Positions 1 through 10,491 of a stretch of 64,000 bases of DNA are shown here, piece by piece. Numbering within the stretch: the first letter of the stretch is position 1; each line of letters starts with the position of its first letter. Origin of the DNA: Epiperipatus broadwayi (Eukaryota > Onychophora > Udeonychophora > Euonychophora > Peripatidae); assembly GCA_028023455.1 (NCBI GenBank), contig JAQFVV010006335.1, forward strand, positions 2,404,412-2,468,411. The letters run 5' to 3'. The notes under the pieces were generated by a model, which saw nothing but the letters and a program-made list of their open reading frames with translations, did no database searches and had not been told where the DNA came from. A program made the position numbers and the translations under genes.

Positions 1-48
1 ACAGGGGGCATTACTGAATTTCTTAATCATGTGGGATGATTTAATTGC

Positions 49-51
<3 letters not shown>

Positions 52-88
<37 letters not shown>

Positions 89-151
89 TCTTAATCCAAT
101 ATGCTATATATATATATATATATATATATATAAGCATATTGGATTAAGATG
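52..151. repeat. (TA)n tract with short inverted arms
   Basis: Two (TA)n runs are separated by a short unique segment. Positions 88-105 and 133-150 are perfect 18-bp inverted repeats (ATCTTAATCCAATATGCT and its complement) that enclose the second (TA)n run, so the block can extrude as a hairpin. The same design recurs at 22,443-22,494. Confidence 0.9.
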
Positions 152-789
152 GAGATCAATATGGTCATTCTAACACCATGAATACTTGGCACCTTATAAA
201 AACAGTAGAAAATAAAATTATATGTAAAATCTTCCAAATCATGGGTTAATATTATAGACTCTTGCCTCTGAATGTGTTTAAAGCAGGTCTAGATTGCCAT
301 TACAGGTCACTACATATGTAAATACAAGTTAAATAAACTGTCATAATTCTAACACATCTCTCTCTTGACATTCAATATATAATTGATAATAATACAGTTC
401 ATGGTCCATAATAAGCAAAGTTAATAGGCATGACTACTTATAATTGGTCACACTTGCATACATTATATTGGTGCAGTCATAATATGTTCAGAATTACCAA
501 GGATCAATGCACAATTAATATAATGGTAGCAATGCCACAAATTTGAATTAGTGAGTTTGCCATACAGCATTTGATAGATTGGCCTTTATGTACAAAGACT
601 AAAAAATATATCTTTTTTTTAATTAATATCACTAGAAATAATGCTGCAGAGTGGCCAGTGAGTAATATAGATAGTGAATTTATTGTATGAACTAGATTCA
701 GCTAAAAAATATAAATATAAAAAATTGTGATGAAATTAAATAATATTTTTTTTACTCTCAACTATCCAAATAATCACCCAGATTCATTT
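152..789. other. A+T-rich DNA without recognisable features
   Basis: No coding frame, RNA gene or clear repeat is seen. It may hold the decayed 5' part of the gypsy element that follows, but nothing in it supports that directly. Confidence 0.5.
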
Positions 790-2190
790 TAGAAGCTGAA
801 GACATTCTAAAAATGAAAGAGAGTCTATGGCATGGCTTTGCATGATATGGTCAAATGATACCTTTATGATAGTTTTCTCAAAAAATCTCTTTAAGCAGAT
901 GTTGTTGGATATTTTGATAGTGAATTGAGATAACAGCTGCTAAAAATAGGTGATTTATTTTACAGTGATGCTATTAGACAAGAAATTGCACATGAATTAT
1001 CATTGAAACAAGCAAGGAATTTTAAAGTTACCAGAACCTGAAATTCATCACACTTTGATTTTTAAAATAACTGATTCAAATAAAAAAAATGCCTCTGAAA
1101 ATAACATAACCTGCTTTTTGCTGTAGAATGGTAGGCCACATGGCTCCAGAATGTAAATGAAAACCCCAAAAATGCTGACACTATGGCATTTAGCATCTTT
1201 TAACAAAGGAGGGTGTCTATGTGCAAACCACAAATGAAATCAAATATTCACAAATGATGCAGATAATTGCATGTGTAGTTTTATTAAAAATTCATCCACT
1301 GAAAATGCAGACCAATTTATGTTTACATAATTTTTAATAAATCAGTAATCATGAAAATTTATAATAGCACTAGAGTATCACTCATGAAAGATAAGGACTG
1401 AAGAAAATTAATAATTTTGAAAATCCTCACTGAAAATACAACAAATCTCTATCATTATATCTCTTTAATGGAAAAAATAATATCTATCACAGGAGAATGG
1501 TTAAATAAAATCATTGTCAAGGATGAAATAAGAAATAACTATCCTAACCTTTTTGAAAATGAATCTGAAAAACTAAAAACATCACCAGCGGATTTAGAAC
1601 TGCACAAAGAAGTAAAACCAAGCTTTGCAAATTAATCCCTATGAAAAATTCAGAATGGATTTCACTAATGTTGTATTAGAAAAACTTAATGGAGAGTTCC
1701 AAATGTACAAAAATCTATATCCAGTAGCTAATGTACACAAATCCTAGCATCAATAAAATAAGCTGCATACTTAACAAAGTTGAATAGTAACAGTGATTTC
1801 TATCACATTCTACTAATCAAAAGAATCTAAGAGATATGAACAATTACCAACTATGTAAAAATTTTAAATTATACTTATCTAACATTGGGGATTACTATTG
1901 CTCCAAATATATTTCCTAGGTAAATGGACACATTGTTAAGAGGCATGGAAGAGGTAATCCTGTACAAGAGTACATTATAGTGTAGGCCTTCAGAAGCCCA
2001 GCTAAATCCAAAAAATGTCTATGGAAGGTGTTCAAATTAATCTTTATGGGATACAAAATCACAGGCATGGTGAGAAACCTTCAGAAGAGAAGATTCAAGC
2101 TGTTCAAAGTAACCCTAGATTGTGCAATGTCCAAGAGTGTCAACCTGCCATTCCCTTTATGTAGTATTTTTGGCAAATGTAAACATTTGG
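790..2190 (+). mobile_element. Ty3/gypsy retrotransposon gag-pol relic
   Basis: Decayed LTR-retrotransposon internal region with stops and frameshifts. Around 1,110-1,160 there is a nucleocapsid zinc-knuckle remnant (CRMVGHMAPEC, the X4-H-X4-C spacing), with the first Cys displaced by a poly-T length change. A second Cys/His cluster follows. At about 1,500-1,635 lies the linker before reverse transcriptase (YPNLFENESEKLKT). At 1,768-1,830 comes the RT motif around KLNSNSDFYHILL, where Asn replaces the usual catalytic Asp. The RT end motif EEKIQAVQSNP lies near 2,085-2,120. The order gag, linker, RT is that of gypsy elements. No LTRs were found. The call rests on motif order and is probably right; exact ends are uncertain. 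Confidence 0.62.
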
Positions 2191-2402
2191 GTAATTGGTT
2201 GAGTTAGAAAAGATAAGCTAAAGTTGAACTTATAAATAAAGTAGCTTTGGGAAAAGAGAAAAGAGACACTAATTAAGAGAAGAAAAAAATGTGTAGTCAC
2301 ATTAATAATTATATGTAATGTGTGGATTGTATTTCTGTGTGGTTATGAAACATAAATTATCCTATTTTGCACTGTACAAACATATGTTGTTTGACTAAAG
2401 TT

Positions 2403-2738
2403 ATTTTTTTTTATATATATGAATGGTTGTTTTGGTATGGTATGTTTCATTCCTTACCTTTTTCATCATATTTCCTAATAACTTACTTGGAAATAAATAT
2501 GTTTTCTTTTGTTTAGTAAAAAAAGAAATAGGGGAAGGTTTGGAAAGGTTTTGGGTTTGGTATGTAGGAAAGAAAAAAATAATGTGTTGTTTGGAAAGAA
2601 AAATAGAAAAAATGGAGAAAGATTATAAAAAAAAAAGAGGAGAGAAAAAAAAAAAAAATATATTATTTAAATTAAAAATAAAATAAAAAAATATATGATA
2701 ATGAGTGAGGGGTGGGAGGAAAGAAAAAAGAGAAAAGA

Positions 2739-2776
<38 letters not shown>

Positions 2777-2790
2777 AAAAAAAAAAATAA

Positions 2791-2868
<78 letters not shown>
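2403..2868. repeat. Purine-rich block, poly-A and long (TA)n
   Basis: A short T/TA run is followed by a G/A-only-biased strand (about 2,520-2,790), a poly-A tract near 2,748-2,790 and roughly 37 TA dinucleotides to 2,868. The purine strand asymmetry is strong. Apparent reading frames here are low-complexity and are not genes. Confidence 0.85.
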
Positions 2869-2873
<5 letters not shown>

Positions 2874-4438
2874 TGCAAACAAAATTTCATTAAAGAATAA
2901 TATATCTAATCCAATCCTTTTTTATTATCACACATGTAATGTATACTAGATAAACTTATTAATTTTATCATATATAATTTAAAGAAATTAAATTTTTAAG
3001 TAAATCTATAACAAATATTTATTATATAAATATGTGATTACTTTTTATATAAATATTGTAAAAGACCATATAATGAAACAATTGTTTTAAAAATATGTTT
3101 TCATAAAGAAATCAGAAAGAAATATTGTCTTAAGAACTTAAATTATAATTTTGTTTCTATGTTTTAATATAAAAATTATTATCATAATTTAATTTATATT
3201 ATACTTTGAGTCAACAGAAAAATTTATAATGGCAATGTTATTAATATGGTAAAGACTCTAGTTAATATACAAAAATGCATATATTAGTGCACATAACTAT
3301 ATCACCGTAGTAAAAAACATTGAAGTATTATATTTAGGGTATAAAATTAACACACAAAACATTCTATTTTATAAACTAGTATTTTTTTTTTCATGTCATA
3401 GCATCTTCTGGGAGGCGAATTTGCAACAACCGTCTGCAACCAATTACTTGCTTGTAAGGCTGCTGTGAATTGACCTCTCGGCTAACAATATAAACTAGTA
3501 ATTAAATTTAAATAAAACCAAAATGAAATATTAAGAGGCATTGTTTATCACAGAATTTTTTGAGAGGTTATAATTTAACAAAAAATAGCACATAATACAA
3601 TAATTTTTGAAGCATTATAATTATCTTAATCATTTAAATCTAAGTGATATTATTTAATAAAATGTTATGATGTATTCTAAAAGCAATTGGCTTTGTTGTT
3701 ATTCATCGGGATAATTACATAAAAATGCCTATTATTTTTTTCAGAATTATTCTATATTTTTTCACAGATTGAAATATAAGTGTATGTTTATTTTTATTAT
3801 CTAACAAGCTTAATACTAAAATGCATCAGAAAGGAGTCATGCCATTCTGACTCTATAAAAAAATTGAAACAAGAATATAAGTGCAAAGAATATAGAATAT
3901 GGTAAAAAATATTTTGTGATGATTATACAAACCATTCTTTAAATCAAAAATATAGCCATATAAATAATTAATTGGAATTTTAGTCTATTTATTAATACTT
4001 TTAAATTATTCTCAATGAACTGTTTCCTCTGAAGTACTTCAAAATTTTGACTAATTATAAATCTCCATTATATTCCATCCGCAATTATATTTTATAAATA
4101 AAACCAATCTATTTCATATTTTTAAAGAACTTTTGAATAAAACCCATGCTTCAGATCAGAATAAATCATATTTATGGGTAGTCATTTTTTATGTGCTTTA
4201 ATTTCTGAACCTAATAAAAATATGCTCATATAATATTAAATTTCCTAAAATAAAACTTAACTTTCCTAATAATTTTTGAATTTTACAAAACATAATAATG
4301 TTCCTTAAGATATAATGTCAATAGAAATTTGTAGTCTCTTGGAATATAATATAGTTGGAAAAATAAACCCATATATTATATTTTAATGAAGTAAATATTT
4401 TATTTTATAACATTATGTTGCATTATGTATATAAATAC
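2869..4438. other. A+T-rich DNA, one small GC-richer island
   Basis: No transposon or gene recognised apart from the small exon candidate at 3,402-3,453. The rest is A+T-rich unique sequence. Confidence 0.5.
3402..3453 (+). CDS. Weak candidate internal exon (52 bp)
   Basis: A T-rich tract ending in CATAG stands directly before a conspicuously GC-richer 52-bp segment, which is followed by GTAAGG, a good donor match. All three forward frames are open across it, so the frame cannot be chosen. The contrast in composition with its surroundings is the main argument. It could equally be a chance island or an old repeat fragment. No homology is recognised. Confidence 0.2.
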
Positions 4439-4818
4439 AACAATAAAAATAATAAAGATAACAGTCATTAACAATTATATACACTTCTTCAATCCATAGA
4501 AGTACTTTTGGGTAATTCTTTATTCCTTCGTAACTACCATTAAATTCAAAAACACATGTTAGCAGCTTGTCTATTAATTATATTCATTATATTACATTAT
4601 TAATTATATTTTAATTATATAATTCATAGACAAGCTGCTAATGTAAAAATTTACAATTCATGGCATTTGAGCTGATGACATTTGTTTTCATTATGTATTT
4701 TTTAAATTTAATAGCATTTGAGGAAAATTAAGGAATTAACCAAAAGTACTTCTGTGAATTGAAAGGCTGTATATAATAGTTAATTACTGTTAGATTTATT
4801 ATTTTTATTGTTATTACA
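4439..4818. repeat. Foldback (inverted-repeat) element
   Basis: Left arm about 4,439-4,584 and right arm about 4,617-4,818 are imperfect inverted copies. Shared blocks include AATAAAAATAATAAA, ACAGAAGTACTTTTGG-like sequence and TTAGCAGCTTGTCTAT. The right arm carries an extra segment of about 40 bp. There is no coding capacity. It is likely a MITE or foldback transposon; no clean target-site duplication was identified. Confidence 0.8.
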
Positions 4819-4838
4819 ATAGTTTTTAATAAATGGAC

Positions 4839-4840
<2 letters not shown>

Positions 4841-4891
<51 letters not shown>
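4841..4891. repeat. (TA)n(TG)n microsatellite
   Basis: A compound dinucleotide tract, TA repeats followed by TG repeats, sits between the foldback element and the Penelope-like fragment. Confidence 0.95.
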
Positions 4892-4895
4892 ATTA

Positions 4896-5330
4896 TATTT
4901 GGGGAAAAAATGTGTATTATTTTGCATTACAATCCGATATTTTGATGGACTAGCAAATGCCATTATCAAGGTTAACTTTTGAAAGAAAAATCATTAGAAC
5001 TCAAACAATAACATGACTTAGTGTGAAATGAGAAATGAGATTTAACATGAAGTAGTTCAGCATTTACAATATGAGGATTATAAAAATGTTCATTTCCCTC
5101 AGTTTTTTCACCTATTAATTTTAAGTTAATATTAGATAAAATGAGAGGTTTCCACATAGCTGGAATACATTGTGCTTCATCAGACCTATTTAAACCAGTA
5201 TGTCTCTTTAATATTTCAACTGACTCTCTCATGGTTCTTAAATCATATATTTCCAAATTAGCAATTATTTTTGTATTGTCAAAATATCAGATTGTAGTGC
5301 AAAATAATACACGGTTTTTTCCCAAAAATA
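4896..5330 (-). mobile_element. Penelope-like element, 3' endonuclease fragment
   Basis: Read on the minus strand from about 5,305 down, the frame gives FDNTKIIAN (after a stop codon), then YDLRTMRESVEILKRHTG and AMWKPLI. This is the C-terminal half of the GIY-YIG endonuclease of Penelope-like retroelements, including the Glu of the RESVEI segment. The GIY and YIG motifs are absent, so the copy is 5'-truncated. Its ends are inverted: 4,896-4,945 matches the complement of 5,279-5,330 over about 50 bp, so a short upstream piece of the element is present in reverse at the other side. The same organisation is seen in the copy at 13.4-14.3 kb. The family is recognised from motifs only. Confidence 0.62.
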
Positions 5331-5372
5331 TTTTTTTTATCTACATCTTCCAACCATGAAAACATTAAATAA

Positions 5373-5373
<1 letters not shown>

Positions 5374-5411
<38 letters not shown>
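5374..5411. repeat. (AT)n microsatellite
   Basis: Uninterrupted AT repeat directly downstream of the Penelope-like fragment. Confidence 0.95.
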
Positions 5412-5413
<2 letters not shown>

Positions 5414-5771
5414 TCAACAAAAAAATCTATAAAGGATCAACAAATCCATCTTTATTTTATTAAAGTGTCAGTCTTGATTTTAAAAAAATCTCTTTGATTT
5501 GGTTTTTATATATTGGGTGTTATTATTTTTTATTATTGTTAGTTATAGTTATTGTTATTAGAATTTATTATTTTGTTTATTTATTGCTGGTACATGACTT
5601 TAATTTTTGTTCATGGTAAGATTTTAAATGGCAATAATGCCGTATTCAAATTAGTGTGTGTATTTTGATATTATAAATAAAAACATATAAATTACTAATT
5701 ATAATAAAAGATTATTTTATTTTTGGTCATTATTTAAAATGCAATGTTGTTGTTTATTATTTTTATATATC

Positions 5772-5774
<3 letters not shown>

Positions 5775-5850
<76 letters not shown>
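5775..5850. repeat. (ATT)n microsatellite
   Basis: About 25 ATT units without interruption. Confidence 0.95.
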
Positions 5851-5851
<1 letters not shown>

Positions 5852-7835
5852 TGATTATTAGATGTGCTCTTATGGATCATGAATCAAATTGAATTATTAA
5901 AAGGTTATTTAAAGTCATAAATAAGTATTCTTATACTTTTCAAATAAAAATTGTTATATTTTTTGTTGTATATATATATATAATTTTGTTAAACTACAAA
6001 TAAAAGATCATGTGAAATAAGTCACATATTGATATTATATCAAGTGTTAAGTTAGCACTAGTTGGTTGAGTTACCAAAGAGATATTATATTTATAGACCT
6101 GAGTGAGCCTCATTATAAATAATAAATCCAAGTATTCAGTGCTTATGGTAGTAAGCATAATTCAAAAAGGATAAAGTAGGTAAACTCTTAAAGTATAGTG
6201 GAATGAACTCTTGATAATTTCTTTTGATATAATAATATTCAATCGATTAACCTAGCTTTGGGAGCATATCTATAATCTAATTTGTTAATTCTACAATATT
6301 TTATCAGTCAATTATTTACTTATTTATTTAGCTATTTTCATTTTAATTTTAGACAATAACTTCTGTGCAGTACATAAACACCAATACATATATTTATTGT
6401 ACACAATATATCTTTATTTATTTGATTTTATATATATAATGGTCGGAATAAAAGATGAATTACAGTATCTGCACTACAAGGGCTCCATCTAGGCATTTGA
6501 ACCTAGAAAATTTATAGAGTAGGCAGATATGCATTGTTAAGATCCCACTTTATTTATATTTAGACCATTAGTCCAATGTCACTAGCTCAGTGGAAACTCA
6601 GAGATAATAATATATAACTTTGTGTTAATTTATATCTTAAATATAAAAAAATAAAAGCCACTGCCAGTAATTAACATACAAAACATTTATTTACGCACAT
6701 ATATAATCATTTTAAAATTTGAGTAATAATGTTTATTATTTTTAGATTTTAATATTTTAATTTAAATTATTATTTTAAGATTTTAAATCATCCACACAGA
6801 TGGATTTTATATTTATTTTAAGATTGTCGAGTATAAATAAACTACATAGATTTGCATTTGAAAAGAAAATATTCTATCCCTTATTTAACCTTAGGCCAAA
6901 AGTTTGCAGTTAAACCAATGTCAATCCATCTGATATATATCGATGTATTCAATGTAGCACGAATATGACAGCTAAAATATCATACTGTCAGGAATGTACA
7001 TCTGAACAGCATGGTTAGAGAATTCATTGACTCTCAACCAACCAGGAATGCTACATCTGTTGGCAAGAAGAACAATAAAAAAACTCCATAAGAAGGGACT
7101 GCGGTCCTTTTTGCTCACTTATGATCCCATTCCATAGGAAAACAGGGGGTGTGTGGTGTATACTGTGATTCTGCATGTAGCGAATCTTATACTACATCTA
7201 CTAATTACACTAATATATCCAATCCATTGACCCAATCTAACTATGAAACAAATAACCTAAGATTAACCTTCCCCTAATTAATTAATATAACAAACCCGAC
7301 TTAAATTTAACATTTATATAATTTCGCACAGATGGATTTTATAAAAGTTTGTTTTTTAATGTTGAGCATAGATTGACTACATAGATTACATGCTCAAAAA
7401 CATTTCAAAATAAACATAAATGATCAAAATATAAAGTCATTGATGTAATTGCAGAGAGAATTCACAAAAAACCCAATGGCATTCATCATAAGATGCTGCA
7501 TTGACACCAATAACTAAAAAGACATCTGAATAAATACATTTTAGATATTCAACATAAGATATCATTATTTACCAAATCTATGCAAGCATCTATGCCCAAC
7601 TTAAATTTAATGCATTTAATAATTTCTACAATAAATATTAATAAAAAAAAATAAAAAAGATTTTTAGCAAACTTAAATGTAAAAAAATTAAACAATAATT
7701 GATTTGGAAAAGTCAGATTATAGTTCATTTTACAAAAATTAGATTTAGCTTGTTTATTAAACTTGTCAAATTTTGAAGAAAGTTCTTAATTACTTTTAAA
7801 TTTTAAAATTGTTCAGTTCAATACCTTACAGTAGA
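5851..7835. other. A+T-rich DNA with a degenerate direct repeat
   Basis: No gene recognised. Segments near 6,790-6,870 and 7,320-7,400 share CACAGATGGATTTTATA and a downstream ACTACATAGATT block, an old direct repeat about 530 bp apart. A GC-richer patch at 7,010-7,200 is unidentified. A SINE-like copy lies at 6,483-6,600. Confidence 0.5.
6483..6600 (-). mobile_element. tRNA-like SINE fragment
   Basis: On the minus strand a box A-like segment (TGGACTAATGGT) is followed about 77 bp later by a box B-like segment (GGTTCAAATGC). The copy at 62,862-63,010 has the same two boxes at about the same spacing (TGGTCTAATGGT and GGATTTAAACC) and matching sequence between them. Known tRNA-derived SINEs carry these RNA polymerase III promoter boxes. 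The spacing is wider than in a true tRNA, so this is not a tRNA gene. Confidence 0.45.
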
Positions 7836-7839
7836 AGAG

Positions 7840-8150
7840 TTATGGTTCTTGGTGCCAATTCCTGTGATGACCCCATTGGAAGACCAGTCTGATATTCTGG
7901 AGGTGTCCATAGCTGGTTCCATTCCTGTATCACAGTCATTTCATTTTTAAAATAGAGAGAGAGGGTGATATGTGCATCCTATCACATCTCTCAAAACAAT
8001 CAGGCTGGAACTGTCTGGCACTGTTCTTAATTTTAAGATTTTTCCTTTTATAATCATCCTCTGCATTCAACAAACAAAATGTCACTAATCCATCATTTTC
8101 ATTAGGGTCCAAGCTGAGGCTTGGTGCTTCCATTGGTCAAGCTAACTCTT
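7840..8150. other. Unidentified higher-complexity segment
   Basis: This stretch is clearly richer in G+C than its surroundings. It holds a 65-codon open frame on the minus strand (7,936-8,133, starting MEAPSLSLDPNENDG). No splice sites, family motif or partner copy could be identified. It may be an old transposon or processed gene fragment, or an exon on the minus strand. Confidence 0.3.
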
Positions 8151-8360
8151 TTTATTCTCTTATCTATATCTTTCATCTGACTTTTTAATTATATAAGAGC
8201 CCCAAGGGCTACTTTGCTTTTTGATAATTAATAAACAATCATTTCGATTTACAAAAATATTTTGTCTTTAGATCTTGTACTTTTTTATAAAAAAGTATGT
8301 TCAAATACCTTTTTTTTTATTTAGAAAAGAAATAATTTTTAAAGTTTTGCATCTGTGCAA

Positions 8361-8485
8361 ATATATATATATATATATATATTGAACAACTTTTTAATTT
8401 TTTTTAGTTTTTAATAAATTTATTTTTATTTGCAAACTTAAAGTTTTTATTTTAAATTAATGTAACAGCATATTTATATACCGTT

Positions 8486-8551
<66 letters not shown>
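8361..8551. repeat. Two (AT)n microsatellites
   Basis: A short (AT)n at 8,361-8,382 and a long one at about 8,489-8,551. The second is preceded by CCGTTACAAT, an instance of the (TA)n junction motif discussed in the findings. Confidence 0.95.
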
Positions 8552-8555
<4 letters not shown>

Positions 8556-9288
8556 GTTGAATATATGAAAAACATAAATATTAGTTTATATTTATACAAT
8601 TTATTTACTGTGGACAAATATGACGTTGCTTATTTAATTGATACTTATTGCAAGTATTGATTTTTTTTTTTTTTGTTTTTATATTTGGTCTATATTTAAA
8701 AAGAATATTTGAAAGACAAATACTATTTAAAAAATAAAACCATAATTTAGAAATAAATTATGTATCATTTGTTCCATAAGCAATGACTGTATTTTATTTA
8801 GAAATGTATTAATATTTTGTTCTTTCTTTTCAATGCCAGAGTTATTATGTAGTTGGGTAAATTCATAACTTAATGGATAATAATTTTGCATTTTAGTTAT
8901 TATTTAACTTTGAGGTCTTTTATATGAGCCAATGTTAGTTGAGATATTTAGATATACATAATTTTATTTATTTAATACATATGTTGGATTCAAATAAATT
9001 TCCTTTGTCTGTAATATATATTTTGTTAGTTAATCAAATTAATTCTGAGAATAAATTACAATAATAGGTCTTATTATTGCTCTGTATGATTTTGGCTTAT
9101 TTTCTGTATAGCTAGTTGGAAGAGCAGATAAGCAATTTATCTATTTATAATTGGATAATGTTCTCCATTACATATTGGCTCTTTAATTATTGGGGTTAGT
9201 TTATTTCTTTTTTTTTTTTACATAAAAGGCTTTCTTTTACATTTGACCCACAACATTTGATTCAAATGTTGTCCATTTCAATATATAT
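8552..9288. other. A+T-rich DNA, nothing recognised
   Basis: Poly-T and A+T-rich unique sequence without supportable features. Confidence 0.6.
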
Positions 9289-9444
9289 ATATATATGAAA
9301 AACAAAACAAAAAAAAACAAGTTAAAAACTTGCTAATGCTTGTATTTATGTCAATAGATGGCGTTCGACCAACAACACCATCAAGCGTAAGTTTGTTTAC
9401 ATAAACATCAGAGCAAGCATTCACTATCTCTAACTTTAATTCCA

Positions 9445-9488
9445 CTTTCAGATCATGATTTCAAGCTATTTGCTATTGTCAGTGAAAG
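9445..9488 (-). ncRNA. Hammerhead-like fold, degenerate (outer left-arm copy)
   Basis: Minus-strand copy of the fold described at 9,572-9,615, in the first unit of the 69-bp duplication. Stem I (CTTTCA/TGAAAG), stem II and palindromic stem III are retained. The core reads CTGACAA instead of CTGANGA, a change at the invariant G8 that would be expected to abolish cleavage. The change fits CpG decay. Confidence 0.35.
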
Positions 9489-9513
9489 ACAGGAATCTCT
9501 AACTTTAATTCCA

Positions 9514-9557
9514 CTTTCAGATCATGATTTCAAGCTATTTGCTATTGTCAGTGAAAG
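9514..9557 (-). ncRNA. Hammerhead-like fold, degenerate (inner left-arm copy)
   Basis: Second unit of the 69-bp duplication, with the same G8-to-A core change as its neighbour. That shows the mutation preceded the duplication. Confidence 0.35.
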
Positions 9558-9571
9558 ACACTTATTCCTGT

Positions 9572-9615
9572 CTTTCACTGACGATAGCAAATAGCTTGAA
9601 ATCATGATCTGAAAG
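9572..9615 (+). ncRNA. Candidate type I hammerhead ribozyme, copy 1
   Basis: The order of parts is that of a type I hammerhead. Stem I 5' strand CTTTCA (9,572-9,577), core CTGACGA (9,578-9,584), stem II with loop AAATA (9,585-9,597), GAA plus the first A of stem III (9,598-9,601), self-complementary stem III ATCATGAT (9,601-9,608), cleavage-site C at 9,609, and stem I 3' strand TGAAAG (9,610-9,615). Stem I has six Watson-Crick pairs. Stem II has three pairs and an unusual T-T at the 10.1/11.1 position. Stem III has no loop as drawn, so activity as a dimer would be more likely. Cleavage is not shown. Confidence 0.5.
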
Positions 9616-9721
9616 TGGAATTAAAGTTAGAGATAGTGAATGCTTGCTCTGACGTTTATGTAAACAAACTTACGCTTGATGGTGTTTTTGATAGAACACC
9701 ATCTATATATATATATATATA

Positions 9722-10491
9722 TTGTAACTTTATATTTGGGTGCAAATATATAGCTTGGTGGTACTGATTTAAAATATCTATGTCTTCTTCTAGATGACTT
9801 GATTACCATAGCTAGCACTTTGTATATACTTGATACTTGTATACAAATTGACTTAATGGTGTGTTTGTGTAGTTTCATTTTATATTAATTTTGCTATTTT
9901 CCAATCTCTGAGATGGACAAGCTGTGTTTAACATGCAAAACCAACAGCATATTATATCAAATTTAACATAATAATAGTAACCATTATTTATTTTTTATTT
10001 AACTAATTTTAGAAAATAGCTTTAGTTTCCTTAAAATGATTTAGTTAATTTGTCTTGAATTAATCAATAGAATACAATAAACACATTTTTTCTCTTTCAT
10101 TTTGACAGAAATATGTAAATGCATAGAAATGTAATTGGTTTTAAAAAAGAAATCGTTCAGAGATTAATTTAACTGGGATAAAAACAGCAAATATGTAAGG
10201 AGCAAAAATCTTTTTTTTTCCTGCTGTTAAACATATAATGAATACAAAAGCCACTCTTTTAAAAAAAAAAGGCCCAAGAAAGAAGTTGAATTAATTTTTT
10301 TTATATAATTCAAATTTGTGATATTATTATGTGGTAATAATAATATGTGTAGCTAAATTTAGACAAGTAATCTAACTATTGATAATCTTCCAAAATATCT
10401 AAAATTTAAATGTGCTGGATTTATTAACTGTGACAATGAGAATAACAATTTTAAAGATCAGTCTACTTAAAATAACCTTTATTGTTTGCAG
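9722..10491. other. A+T-rich DNA upstream of the exon candidate
   Basis: No repeat or coding signal recognised. The last 40 bases are pyrimidine-rich and act as the presumed 3' splice region of the next exon. Confidence 0.5.

Larger units (their letters stand above)
9289..9721. mobile_element. Foldback element with hammerhead-like cores, copy 1
   Basis: The left arm (about 9,357-9,561) and right arm (about 9,569-9,712) are nearly perfect inverted copies. The left arm contains an exact-looking 69-bp tandem duplication (9,426-9,494 and 9,495-9,561) that the right arm lacks. The outer ends carry small hairpins such as GATGGTGTT...AACACCATC (9,679-9,704). The whole is bracketed by (TA)n runs. 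The left end starts ATGAAAAACAAAACA, matching the ends of the copy at 29.8-30.5 kb. There is no coding sequence. Each arm includes a hammerhead-like fold. It could be a non-autonomous partner of a retroelement, or a foldback DNA transposon. Confidence 0.75.

Noticed and set aside
2667-2890. Ile/Tyr and Phe-rich minus-strand frames
   Set aside because: They read through (TA)n and poly-A; low-complexity artefacts.
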